In this document: positions 54,060-62,241 of the stretch, one piece after another
How positions within the stretch are numbered: position 1 is the stretch's first letter
How the letters are laid out: every line of letters starts with the position of its first letter
From: Nitrospira sp.
Lineage (GTDB): Bacteria; Nitrospirota; Nitrospiria; Nitrospirales; Nitrospiraceae
Direction: 5' to 3'
Assembly: GCA_037045225.1 (NCBI GenBank)
Contig: JBAOHZ010000009.1
Coordinates: forward strand, 1,302,001 to 1,366,000
Length of the DNA: 64,000 nucleotides
Translations under genes and position numbers: made by a program
The notes under the pieces: model-generated
Databases searched by the model: none
Told to the model about the DNA's origin: nothing
The model's input: only the letters and a program-made list of their open reading frames with translations

Positions 54060-54566
54060 ATGCCGCATGGAAGTCTTCGCATTCTCGTGACTCTAGTCCT
54101 GCTCCTCACCTCGCTCTCCGCACAAGCTACTGATACGGCTCCCGATACAAGCCTGAGCCCCTTAAAGTTTCTCGTCGGAGAATGGAAAGGCGCCGACGCC
54201 GAAGGCAAGGCCCACAAGATCACCTTTGCGCTCAGTTCAGGCGGCACCAGCCTGACCGAAACACTCACGCCGCCGGATAGCCCGCCCATGACGACCATGT
54301 ACTACAGCGACGGTGATCAGCTGATGCTGACACATTATTGCTCCCTCAATAACCAACCGCGCATGCGCGCGGGTGCAGTCAAAGAGGGAGATAAAACCAT
54401 CACCTTTGCCTTCGTGGATGCCACGAATTTGAAGAACCCGACCGATGTGCACATGCGCCAATTGGCGATCGAGGTCAAAGACCATGACCACTTCATCCAA
54501 ACCTGGACCTTAAGCAAGGCCGGCAAGGACGTGCCGAAAGTGTTTACCTTTGAGCGTATAAAGTAA
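54060..54566 (+). CDS. Secreted DUF1579-like protein
   Basis: The ATG follows GGAGGGG by six bases (168 residues). A signal peptide covers about 1-23 (LVTLVLLLTSLSAQA). The mature protein is a beta-rich lipocalin-like domain starting with LKFLVGEWKGADAEG, as in DUF1579 and related periplasmic proteins, then ITFALSSGGTSLTETLTPPD and FIQTWTLSKAGKDVPKVFTF. The ligand is unknown. The methyltransferase gene starts 37 bp downstream, so a transcript may be shared. Confidence 0.82.
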   Translation: MPHGSLRILVTLVLLLTSLSAQATDTAPDTSLSPLKFLVGEWKGADAEGKAHKITFALSSGGTSLTETLTPPDSPPMTTMYYSDGDQLMLTHYCSLNNQPRMRAGAVKEGDKTITFAFVDATNLKNPTDVHMRQLAIEVKDHDHFIQTWTLSKAGKDVPKVFTFERIK

Positions 54567-54603
54567 TCTGCGTCTCCACGTTGTTTAACAAGGAGTCCTT
54601 CCG

Positions 54604-55461
54604 ATGCCGTCACAAACACCAGAGGCTGTGATCGAGGCTCAACGTCAGGACTGGAATCGCGTTGCCGCCGGATGGGATAAATGGGATCAGTTTTTCAACC
54701 GCACCATGGCCTTCCTCAACCACCGGCTGGTGGCCGATGCGCGGGTGCGGCCGGGCCTTCGCGTGCTGGATCTTGGATCGGGCACCGGCTATCCGGCCCT
54801 CCTGGCCGGCGAAATCGTGGGATCGGAGGGCGCCGTGGTCGGGATCGACCTCGCCGAATCCATGCTGGCCGTCGCGACGCGCAAAGCCAATGCGCTCGGC
54901 TTCCAGCACGTGACGTTTCGTACCGGGGACGTGACATCACTGCCCTTTGAGACCGCCTCGATCGACTCGGTGATCAGCCGATTCTGCTTGATGTTCCTGC
55001 CGGACATTCCCAAGGCCGCCGCGGAAATCGCTCGCGTGTTGAAACCGGGAGGCTATGTCGCGGCCGCCGTCTGGTCTGCACCGGAGAGGAATCCGTTCAT
55101 TCGCATCCCAATGGATGTGATCAAGACCATTACGCCTCTACCGCCGCCCGACCCCGAGGCGCCCGGCATCTTCCGGCTGGCAAAACCTGGCGACCTGGCC
55201 GGCATGTTCGAACGCGCCGGCCTCAGACCATTGGACGACGAAGAATTTACGGCCGAGGTGACCTATGCCACGGCAGAGGAATTTTTTCGCGGCTTGATGG
55301 ACATCGCCGCCCCGATTCAAAACCTGTTCGCGAAATTGACGACGGATCAACAGGCCCTGGCGGAGCAAGGCATCATCAAAGCCGTGAATGAATATCGCCG
55401 GCCTCAAGGAGTCTCGTTGCCGATTGCGGTGAGGATCGTGAGCGCGCGCAAGCCGCAGTAG
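54604..55461 (+). CDS. Class I SAM-dependent methyltransferase (UbiE-like)
   Basis: AAGGAG precedes the ATG. The 285-residue protein shows SAM motifs: VLDLGSGTGYPALLAGEIVG (motif I), VVGIDLAESMLAVATRKAN (motif II), DVTSLPFETASIDSVISRFC (motif III-like) and VLKPGGYVAAAVW (motif IV). The remainder is a variable C-terminal region. It resembles the quinone and small-molecule methyltransferases; the substrate is unknown. A hairpin at 55485-55510 follows the stop codon. Confidence 0.88.
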   Translation: MPSQTPEAVIEAQRQDWNRVAAGWDKWDQFFNRTMAFLNHRLVADARVRPGLRVLDLGSGTGYPALLAGEIVGSEGAVVGIDLAESMLAVATRKANALGFQHVTFRTGDVTSLPFETASIDSVISRFCLMFLPDIPKAAAEIARVLKPGGYVAAAVWSAPERNPFIRIPMDVIKTITPLPPPDPEAPGIFRLAKPGDLAGMFERAGLRPLDDEEFTAEVTYATAEEFFRGLMDIAAPIQNLFAKLTTDQQALAEQGIIKAVNEYRRPQGVSLPIAVRIVSARKPQ

Positions 55462-55965
55462 CGGCAGCACTTGCACATACAACGCCCGCCGACTCTGACG
55501 AGCCGGCGGGTGTATACGAAGCTACGCTTGTCTGTTGCCTTCTCATGTCACTCCTTCATCTTCCCTTCGGCCCGTTCGCCCGCGCCATCTCGACGAAGAC
55601 GGCACTAGCAAATCCCCTGACCGTACGTTGAGAAAGCTCCTGATCTTATGACACGCGTTCTCACGTCGATTCATCCTCCACATTCCGCCCACATGTCTCC
55701 CCAGATTATAGTGCTTGACGCGATGGACGATTGCGCTTAGCGTGAAGAGGTGCCCGATGAAGCTCCGCTGACTGTCCTATCCTCGCGCTTCCCGTTTCTT
55801 CGCACGCGTGACTGATTCCCCAGTCTCCGCCGCTCCTTGTACCAGAGTCTCTCTGAGGTGCTTCCTGTCCGATTCATTGGCCCGCTCATGGAGCGCAGCC
55901 AGGATGTGCGAGGCCCCAGGGGATTGTTCGACTCACGCCGATGCCTCCCTAGAAAGGAGTGCACA
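55462..55965. other. Intergenic spacer of about 500 bp
   Basis: Apart from the hairpin at 55485-55510 (CCCGCCG / CGGCGGG stem, probable terminator of the methyltransferase gene) no gene, repeat or regulatory structure was recognised. The promoter of the DUF1328 gene should lie in the last 200 bases. Confidence 0.45.
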
Positions 55966-56133
55966 ATGCTGTACTACGCGCTGATGTTCTTAGTGGTCGG
56001 ATTGATTGCCAACGCCCTGAACGTGTTGGGTGTAGCCGCAGTCGCCGTCCAAATATCCTGGATCTTGTTTGTAATCGGGGCCGTGTTGCTGGTGGTGCAT
56101 CTGGTGTCGGGACGGACTCCGCGCACCACCTGA
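55966..56133 (+). CDS. DUF1328 membrane protein (YtjA-like)
   Basis: The start MLYYALMFLVVGLIANALNV follows AAAGGAG by eight bases; the whole 55-residue protein matches the DUF1328 family of small inner-membrane proteins with two hydrophobic helices and the ISWILFVIGAVLLVVHL ending. Relatives are associated with stress and envelope conditions. An in-frame frame upstream is not supported by a ribosome-binding site. Confidence 0.85.
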   Translation: MLYYALMFLVVGLIANALNVLGVAAVAVQISWILFVIGAVLLVVHLVSGRTPRTT

Positions 56134-56200
56134 CAACGATCCAGGCTGTCTGAGCCCTTTACCCAATGAGGACCCGACAGTCACATCCAGACGAGGTTGC

Positions 56201-56329
56201 ATGGCCGACACACGATGTGTCGGCAACGTGCAGGAACGGTACGGCGAGAAGAAGGCCGAGCTGATGCAGTGGGTTTCCCACTGGCATGGGCAGGCGAAGC
56301 CGGACGCCGAGGGAACGAAGGTTCCCTGA
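56201..56329 (+). CDS. CsbD-like mini protein (possibly a gene remnant)
   Basis: An ATG with GAGG six bases upstream encodes 42 residues containing VQERYGEKKAELMQWVSHW, the second half of the CsbD/YjbJ stress-protein pattern (typically GKIQERYGxxKEEAExQVDEW). The usual N-terminal half is absent, so it is either a shortened family member or a remnant. Three hairpins lie nearby (56267-56283, 56310-56327 and 56341-56360); the last, with an 8-bp stem, may end this transcript. Confidence 0.5.
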   Translation: MADTRCVGNVQERYGEKKAELMQWVSHWHGQAKPDAEGTKVP

Positions 56330-56391
56330 ATCGACACCATCGGCGAAACATATTTCGCCGCACATTTTCACTGTTCGCGTAAGGAGACTTG

Positions 56392-56949
56392 ATGACCACA
56401 CGCACTGTACTGACCCTCTGCGCAACCTTGGTTCTTGGCGGGGCGATGATCACCGGATCGGCGCATGCCATCGGCAAGGCCGACGAGAAGACGCCCATGA
56501 ATGATGCCTGGATCACGGCGAAGACCAAGATCGCGCTGTTTGCCGATTCCCGGGTGAAGGGAAGCGAGATCAACGTGGAGACCGCCCAGGGCGGAGTCAT
56601 GATCCGGGGCAAGATCGATTCGGATGCGGCCAAACAGGCGGCGGAAGGGATTGCGAAAGGGGTCGACGGGGTCAAAACCGTGAAGAACGATCTACAGGTC
56701 GTGGCCCCCTCCAAACGTGAGGCGACGGACGACAAGGATGACGCCATCACCGCCCGCGTCCATGAGCATATGGAGAAAGACGCACACCTGAAGAAAGCCG
56801 GCATTCATGCGCAGACGAACGCAGGCGTTGTCTCGCTCAGCGGCGAAGTTCAGGACCTGACGACCAGCGCCGAAGCCTCTTCGTCGGCCTGGCAAGTGCC
56901 CGGCGTGAAGGCTGTGAAAAACGACCTCACGGTGAAGGAAAAGGCCTAA
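56392..56949 (+). CDS. Periplasmic protein with two BON domains
   Basis: AAGGAG precedes the ATG. A signal peptide covers about 1-26 (LVLGGAMITGSAHA). Two BON domains follow, about 36-100 (WITAKTKIALFADSRVKGSE, GGVMIRGKIDSDAAKQAAEG) and about 118-185 (HAQTNAGVVSLSGEVQDLTT, VKAVKNDLTVKEKA). This is OsmY-like architecture, linked to osmotic and envelope stress. It is probably co-regulated with its stress-protein neighbours. Confidence 0.88.
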   Translation: MTTRTVLTLCATLVLGGAMITGSAHAIGKADEKTPMNDAWITAKTKIALFADSRVKGSEINVETAQGGVMIRGKIDSDAAKQAAEGIAKGVDGVKTVKNDLQVVAPSKREATDDKDDAITARVHEHMEKDAHLKKAGIHAQTNAGVVSLSGEVQDLTTSAEASSSAWQVPGVKAVKNDLTVKEKA

Positions 56950-56980
56950 CCCTTTTCTTCCTCACACAGGCCCGCTCTTC

Positions 56981-57015
56981 GTCCGTCGAGATCCGACAGA
57001 CGGGTCTCGGCGGAC
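56981..57015. terminator. Hairpin after the BON-domain gene
   Basis: GTCCGTCGAGA pairs with TCTCGGCGGAC (one mismatch) across a 13-base loop, 32 bp after the stop codon. It probably ends the BON transcript. Confidence 0.5.
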
Positions 57016-57072
57016 GGCAGAGCCTCTGTTAGTTGCAGCCATAACACATGCTAGTCAACAAGGAGAGACACC

Positions 57073-57297
57073 ATGATGGATACGAATGTGAGTCGACCCA
57101 CTCCGCAGCGAATTGGCACAGCCCACACCAGCCCGAGCCATGAAAAACCCGCACAGGCGGGGCAGGCCGCAAAGGGAACTGCTGCGATCGCCCAACGTGC
57201 CTACGAACTGTATGAAAAACGGGGACGGAAAGACGGGCAAGCCCTGGAAGACTGGTTGAGCGCAGAACGTCAGCTGGCTGCCGCAGCGGGCCACTAA
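57073..57297 (+). CDS. DUF2934 protein
   Basis: The ATG follows AAGGAG (74 residues; the second Met is an alternative start). The C-terminal half AIAQRAYELYEKRGRKDGQA, then LEDWLSAERQL, is the DUF2934 signature, a small domain common in stress-associated gene groups of environmental bacteria. The N-terminal 35 residues are polar and probably unfolded. It precedes the Hsp20 gene by 56 bp. Confidence 0.85.
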   Translation: MMDTNVSRPTPQRIGTAHTSPSHEKPAQAGQAAKGTAAIAQRAYELYEKRGRKDGQALEDWLSAERQLAAAAGH

Positions 57298-57353
57298 TCG
57301 CACCGATTTCGAGTCGCCAGCCCGTCATTTTGGCTATACGAGGAGATGACGCC

Positions 57354-57827
57354 ATGAGCACACTGATACGTTGGGATCCGTTTCGAGTTCAGTGGAATCC
57401 CTTGAAAGAGCGGGACGAATTGGAAAGCCGATTGTCGACCCTTCTGGGACATCGAGCATCGACCGGGAATGGGGGAAGAGAAGCCTTGACGGTTGCCGAG
57501 TGGTCACCGTTGGTGGACATCGTGGAAGACGAGAATGAATACCGGATCAAGGCGGAGTTACCGGCCATGAAAAAAGCAGACGTACGACTCACCGTGGATA
57601 ACGGGGTGCTGACCATTTCCGGCGAACGGAAATATGAGCAGGAAGAGAAACAGGAGAAGCATCACCGGATCGAACGCGCCTATGGGAGTTTTCTCCGCAG
57701 TTTCTCACTCCCGGAGGATGCGGACGGGAGCAAGGTCAGAGCCGATTACAAAGACGGGGTGCTCCACGTGCATCTCCCGAAATCCGAGAAAGCGAAGCCG
57801 AAATCGATCGAGATTAAGGTGTCCTAG
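57354..57827 (+). CDS. Hsp20/alpha-crystallin small heat-shock protein
   Basis: GAGGAG precedes the ATG (157 residues). The alpha-crystallin domain runs about 48-145: WSPLVDIVEDENEYRIKAEL, GVLTISGERKYE, and the terminal-strand region DGVLHVHLPKSEKAKP. The C-terminal extension contains KSIEIKVS, with an I-x-I motif used for oligomer assembly. It holds unfolding proteins. It follows the DUF2934 gene and probably shares its operon. Confidence 0.92.
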   Translation: MSTLIRWDPFRVQWNPLKERDELESRLSTLLGHRASTGNGGREALTVAEWSPLVDIVEDENEYRIKAELPAMKKADVRLTVDNGVLTISGERKYEQEEKQEKHHRIERAYGSFLRSFSLPEDADGSKVRADYKDGVLHVHLPKSEKAKPKSIEIKVS

Positions 57828-58094
57828 GAGCCCCCTGAATTGCGTGCGCCTCGTGGAGATATGCTCAGACCTTGTCGTGGAGCATCCACGGGGCGCTTGG
57901 ATTCACGTGCGACGAGGACTGCTGCAGCACAGAGACCGTACATCCTGATTTCGCCCGAAATCCCCCCACACGTCCGACGACTCGCACGGCTCCGTGTATG
58001 ACATACAGTTCACAGCCCCCATACCGACCTCCATACTCCGGCAGTTGAAATAATTCAATCATCGGTGCAGAGTGCGCCAATCAAAACAGCCGAC

Positions 58095-58505
58095 ATGAGC
58101 AGCGGTCCACCCAATCAGTCCCGACACATGCGCCACGACGGCTTCAAAGATTTCGTGCTGGATCAACTCGGTGAGATGCCTGAGCTCACAGGGAAAGCCA
58201 TGTTCGGCGGCTTTGGCCTCTACCAGCGGGGCATTTTCTTCGGCATCATTCATAAGGGCCGGCTGTTTTTCAAAACCAACGACCTGACGCAACCGCTCTA
58301 TCGTGCGCATGGCATGCACCCCTTCCGTCCGGGTGCCAAACAAACGCTCCGGCAGTATTACGAAGTGCCGGTAGATATTCTGGAGGACCCGCAGGAACTG
58401 GCCGCCTGGGCTCGCAGCGCCGTGACCTTACCCACCGCGCAGCTGCCCCTCCCCTACACCGGCCTGGCCTATGGGTACGACCCATCGGTTCTGCGCGATG
58501 GATGA
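58095..58505 (+). CDS. TfoX N-terminal domain protein
   Basis: The 136-residue protein starts MSSGPPNQSRHMRH; Met12 is an alternative start. KAMFGGFGLYQRGIFFGII and GRLFFKTNDLTQPLY are the TfoX/Sxy N-terminal domain signature, found in competence regulators, here alone and without the C-terminal half of Sxy. It ends overlapping the DUF488 gene by 8 bp. Function unknown. Confidence 0.85.
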   Translation: MSSGPPNQSRHMRHDGFKDFVLDQLGEMPELTGKAMFGGFGLYQRGIFFGIIHKGRLFFKTNDLTQPLYRAHGMHPFRPGAKQTLRQYYEVPVDILEDPQELAAWARSAVTLPTAQLPLPYTGLAYGYDPSVLRDG

Positions 58506-59067
58506 CCACACTGCCGACCGCCTCACACTCTGGACCATCGGCCACTCGACCCGTTCGAGCGATGAGTTCCTGGCGCTGCTCCAAGAACATGCCATCCGCC
58601 GCCTGATCGACATCCGCCGTTATGCCGGCTCGCGGCGCTACCCCCACTTCCACTCGGACGCACTGAACAACACGCTGACCAATGCAGGACTGGAATACCA
58701 CCAGTTGGTGGAATTGGGCGGCCGACGAACGGCACGCCCGGACTCCCCGAACCGCGGCTGGAAGAACGCCGGCTTTCGCGGCTACGCAGATTACATGAGC
58801 ACGGAGGCTTTTCAGCAAGCTCTGCACACACTCATGACCGATGCCGCCGCCTCACGAACGGCCATCATGTGCGCCGAAGCAGTTCCCTGGCGCTGCCATC
58901 GAACATTGGTGGCCGATGCCCTCGTGATTCACGGCTGGCAGGTCGTCCACATCCTAGGACCTGGCCAAATCAAGCGGCACGAGCTGACGACCTTCGCCAG
59001 GGTCGAGGGCGACCTGATTGTCTATCCTGCTCCGGCTGGTGAGGAGGCTCCGCCCCGCTTGTTCTGA
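58498..59067 (+). CDS. DUF488-family protein
   Basis: The start MDDHTADRL overlaps the previous gene. The 189-residue protein begins LWTIGHSTRSSDEFLALL and continues LIDIRRYAGSRRYPHF, YHQLVELGGRR and a Cys-containing AIMCAEAVPWRCHRTLVAD, all DUF488 signatures. The Cys and Arg pattern suggests a redox or nucleotide-related role, but no reaction is established. It is co-transcribed with the TfoX gene. Confidence 0.88.
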   Translation: MDDHTADRLTLWTIGHSTRSSDEFLALLQEHAIRRLIDIRRYAGSRRYPHFHSDALNNTLTNAGLEYHQLVELGGRRTARPDSPNRGWKNAGFRGYADYMSTEAFQQALHTLMTDAAASRTAIMCAEAVPWRCHRTLVADALVIHGWQVVHILGPGQIKRHELTTFARVEGDLIVYPAPAGEEAPPRLF

Positions 59068-59118
59068 GGGGTCGTTCCGGATGGCGCTCGCCTCCCGGGT
59101 TCACCAGGGAACCTCAGC

Positions 59119-59496
59119 ATGTGGTATCGAATCGGCGCGGATCTCGTGCTGCTACTCCACTTGGCCTTTGTGCTATTCGTGATGACAGGCGGACTTCTGC
59201 TCTTGAAATGGCCCCGCCTGGCCTGGCTACACCTACCGGCGGCGATCTGGGGAGCCGTCGTCGAGTTCAGCGGATGGATCTGCCCACTCACCCCGTTGGA
59301 AAACACCTTGCGGACCATGGCGGGAGAACCGGCCTCTGACGCCGATTTTACAGGCCGCTACCTCATACCCCTAGTGTATCCAGCAGGGCTGACATGCAAC
59401 ATTCAAATACTGTTGGGGACGATGGTGGTGATGGTGAACGTAGCGGTCTATTGGCAAGCCTTAGGGAAGGCGGCGAGGGACCGGCGACAGAAGTGA
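59119..59496 (+). CDS. DUF2784 membrane protein
   Basis: The 125-residue protein has four hydrophobic segments and the DUF2784 stretches ADLVLLLHLAFVLFVMTGGL and WGAVVEFSGWICPLTPLENT. It is a small inner-membrane protein of unknown role. The following 160 bp hold the remnant of a cupin gene on the other strand. Confidence 0.85.
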   Translation: MWYRIGADLVLLLHLAFVLFVMTGGLLLLKWPRLAWLHLPAAIWGAVVEFSGWICPLTPLENTLRTMAGEPASDADFTGRYLIPLVYPAGLTCNIQILLGTMVVMVNVAVYWQALGKAARDRRQK

Positions 59497-59511
59497 GTTG
59501 AAGCCGGCTGG

Positions 59512-59660
59512 TTCGTTCTGTGTCGAGGTCATCACCAGGGCAAGACACCCCTGCTCGCTCGATGTGATGGGATGAACGCTCCCGGCCTCGCCGCGATGGT
59601 AGTCCCCTGCCTGGAGAAATTCCCCAGCGCACATGCAGCTCCCTCCACCAGGTAGGACCG
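59512..59660 (-). pseudogene. Cupin (ChrR-like) C-terminal remnant
   Basis: On the minus strand the frame GEFLQAGDYHRGEAGSVHPI, then TSSEQGCLALVMTSTQNE matches the end of small ChrR-like cupin proteins. Upstream, the neighbouring frame reads SYLVEG, so one base is missing in the G run near 59645. Beyond about 59656 the sequence belongs to the globin gene on the plus strand, so the cupin gene is cut at that point. Confidence 0.55.
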
Positions 59661-60465
59661 GCTGGGAGGCAAGACAGCCATCACCGCGGTCGTAGGCGAC
59701 TTCGTCGGCCGCGTGGCAGCGGACAATCGCATCAACGGAACATTCGCGAACGCCAACATTCCGCGACTGAAATCGCTGCTGATCGATCAAATCTGTCAGG
59801 CGTCGGGCGGACCTTGCAGCTACACCGGACGAGACATGAAAAGCACCCATGCCGGGATGGGCGTCAGCAGCAGCGATTTCGACGCACTGGTCGGAGACCT
59901 CGTCGCCGCGTTGAACAAATTCAAAGTCGGCGAACGGGAAAAGAACGAACTGCTTGGCGCGCTCGGTCCGATGAATAAAGACATCGTCCCCTCATCGGCG
60001 GCCATGACCGACCCGCGCGGCATGCTGCCACTGCCCGCAAGCTACAAATCCTGGCCGAAATTCCTGACAGACATTCCGAAAGGCGAAGCCAACCAGGTCC
60101 GTGACATTTACATCAATCCGACCGGCGCAGGAACATCGTCAGGACAGAATTTCCCGAACGGCACGGTTATGGTGATGGAGATTTACAAAGCCAAGATGGA
60201 CGGCGACAAGCTCATGACCGGCATGGACGGGAAGCCGGTGAAGGACGATCTGCGCAGATGTTTGTGATGGGGAAAGAACAGGGCTGGGGCGACAAGCAGC
60301 CCGAGAATCTGAAGAACGGCGACTGGGCCCTATACTGCTTACGATGCTTCCAGCAAGCCGCTGATGGAGGGTTTCACAAAGTGCCGCGCCTGCCACACGC
60401 CGCTGGCGCAGAAAGATTTCGTCCACCGCTACGACGAATATTTCCAAACGAGAGCGCAGATGTAG
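59656..60465 (+). pseudogene. Truncated globin-cytochrome P460 fusion, frameshifted and 5'-truncated
   Basis: The frame opens directly after a TAG with DRLGGKTAITAVVGDFVGRV, continues AADNRINGTFANANIPRLKS and GRDMKSTHAGMGVSSSDFDA with the proximal His of group 1 truncated globins, then passes into a cytochrome P460 domain (LPLPASYKSWPKFLTDIPKG, NFPNGTVMVMEIYKAKMDGD). Two indels follow: near 60258 (one base missing; the next frame reads MFVMGKEQGWGDKQPENLKN) and near 60335 (one extra C), after which the reading frame ends ...GFTKCRACHTPLAQKDFVHR with the CxxCH haem site and stops at 60465. The N-terminal signal is missing. Confidence 0.75.
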
Positions 60466-60683
60466 TTCACACTAGCACGGGGGCTGCGTTTCCCCAGCTC
60501 TCGCTGCTACTGCGGACTTGTTTACTTACAAGGCAGCTCTTCTTATTTCGGCTATCCAAATATGTGTGTGTTTCCTGCATCTGAACCGGCTCATGTCATC
60601 GTGGCGTAACACCTGAACTTCTTGTTGCCCTGCGGGCGACGTTAGATTAACTTGAAACCGAATTTTGTTGTGGAGAAGAAGAC
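60466..60683. other. Non-coding stretch in the decay zone
   Basis: No frame, repeat or strong hairpin is supported in these bases. The local composition is more A+T-rich than elsewhere in the window. Confidence 0.35.
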
Positions 60684-60921
60684 CTGAAGCCCCTGAAGCC
60701 GATCCTCGAACCGCGCTGCGGTCCGGCATGTGGTTGAGTCTCACCGCACCCGCAATGCTCGGGGTTTCGCCTGCGTGTTGCGCGGCCAAGACACTGATAG
60801 CAGCGACCTGGACATCCTCTTTGACCCGACGCCGGAAACGACGCTGATGGACGCGGCTACCATCCAAGAGGAACTGCAGCGCCTGCTTGGCATGTCGGTG
60901 GATGTGCTGACGCCCTACGCA
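60684..60921 (+). pseudogene. MntA-like nucleotidyltransferase remnant
   Basis: The frame reads SNRAAVRHVVESHRTRNAR, then GFACVLRGQDTDSSDLDILF, PTPETTLMDAATIQEELQRL and DVLTPYA. This is the MntA antitoxin pattern, but the nucleotidyltransferase GS of the GS-x10-DxD motif is replaced (FACV for FGSV), and the N-terminus (LKPILE) is out of frame, probably through loss of a TCGAA unit. The gene is therefore inactive as written. Confidence 0.55.
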
Positions 60922-61064
60922 TGGACCCAGCCTTCACCCCACCGCACGACGACATTTCTTGGTTGGTCATGTACACCATGCGCAATCGCGGCTCGCACGG
61001 TTACGAACATGTCATGAAACCGGAAAGGAGTAAAAATGAAGACCTCCATCTCAAATTCTAACCA
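60921..61064 (+). pseudogene. HepT-like toxin remnant
   Basis: Starting at an ATG, the frame gives MDPAFTPPHDDISW, then LVMYTMRNRGSHGYEHV, which contains the HepT RX4HXY motif (RNRGSHGY) of the HEPN ribonuclease toxins. Only about 47 codons remain and the N-terminal helices are missing, so it is a truncated relic of the MntA/HepT pair. It lies in a different frame from the MntA remnant. Confidence 0.5.
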
Positions 61065-62223
61065 ACTGGTCGAACCCAGTGACGCTGGCCTGAACGCCGA
61101 CGCACTAACCTGCCTGGATGCCGTCATCCAATCCTATATCGACAACGGCGACAACTACGGCGCGTCGATTATCATTGCCCGTGGCGGCAAGATTGGGCAC
61201 CAGAAAACCTTTGGCACGGTTGCTCCCGAGCGGGCAACCGCGCACGACGACATTTTCATGACTATGTCGCTGGCCAAGTCCTACACCGCCGCACTGGTGT
61301 TGCGCGCTATCGATCAGGGTCGCTTCACGCTCGACACTAAGATTGACAGCCTGATTCCTGGTTTTGCGCAGGGCGGCAAACAAGAGGTCACGGTGCAGAT
61401 GCTGCTGACGCACACCGCTGGGGTCTATAACCTGATCGCGTTGCCACCCCCCCATCCACTGGCAGAAAACGGCATTTTGAGAAAAACGGTTGAGATCGCC
61501 AAAATCACCCCCGCAACCTATAAACCTGGCACTGCATGCGCCTACACCCCGATGGCTGGAATCAATACGCTGGGCTGGCTGTTGGTGGTGACCGACCCCA
61601 AGGGGCGGCAATTTCGAGATATTGCACACGAGGATTTGTTCGAGCCGTTAGGGATGGTGAATTCCAGCTTCGGCATCGACCCAAAGAATCCCCGCCGGGT
61701 TCCCATGTCCTATACCCCGAAGCGGACAGTACCGACCACCCCACAGGTGGTGGCCATGCTAGAAGCCATTTCGCTCGGCGATGCCGAGATGCCTTCGGGC
61801 GGTGGCCATTCCAGCAGTACCGATGTATTTCGCTTTGCCGACACCATGCGCCAGCGTGGCAGCAGCAATGGGTACCGCTTAATCTCTCCTGCGCTTTTCG
61901 AGTACGCGGCGAAGAATCACACAGGGGATATGGTCAACGGAGCGTGGGTCTCAGCCTGTCTTGCTGAAGGTCGGCCACCGTATCGCGCCAATTTCTCGTT
62001 GCTTGGCGGCTATTGCCGGGACAAGGGCGACTACTTAACACCCATGGGCTATACAGCCTCGCCGCGTGCCATTGGCGCGATGGGCGGTGGCTCAACGATG
62101 TGGATGGTAGACCCAGAGCGTGACTTGACCATCGCATTTCTGTCGGCGGGCTTCATCGATGGGCTGCAGCACACGGATCGTTGCTCACGCATCAATGACC
62201 TCGCGCTGGCGGCTTGCGAGTAA
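61036..62223 (+). CDS. Serine hydrolase, beta-lactamase (class C) family
   Basis: GAAAGGAG precedes the ATG (395 residues). The SxxK motif is SLAKS (about 77), the tyrosine motif reads AYTPMAG where Y-S-N or Y-A-N is usual, and IGAMGGGSTMWMVDPERD near the C-terminus occupies the third-motif position. Family members include esterases, peptidases and beta-lactamase-fold enzymes; activity cannot be read from sequence. There is no signal peptide. It is the only intact gene between the decay zone and the insertion sequence. Confidence 0.75.
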   Translation: MKTSISNSNQLVEPSDAGLNADALTCLDAVIQSYIDNGDNYGASIIIARGGKIGHQKTFGTVAPERATAHDDIFMTMSLAKSYTAALVLRAIDQGRFTLDTKIDSLIPGFAQGGKQEVTVQMLLTHTAGVYNLIALPPPHPLAENGILRKTVEIAKITPATYKPGTACAYTPMAGINTLGWLLVVTDPKGRQFRDIAHEDLFEPLGMVNSSFGIDPKNPRRVPMSYTPKRTVPTTPQVVAMLEAISLGDAEMPSGGGHSSSTDVFRFADTMRQRGSSNGYRLISPALFEYAAKNHTGDMVNGAWVSACLAEGRPPYRANFSLLGGYCRDKGDYLTPMGYTASPRAIGAMGGGSTMWMVDPERDLTIAFLSAGFIDGLQHTDRCSRINDLALAACE

Positions 62224-62241
62224 AGAGGTGGCTCCGGTTGG

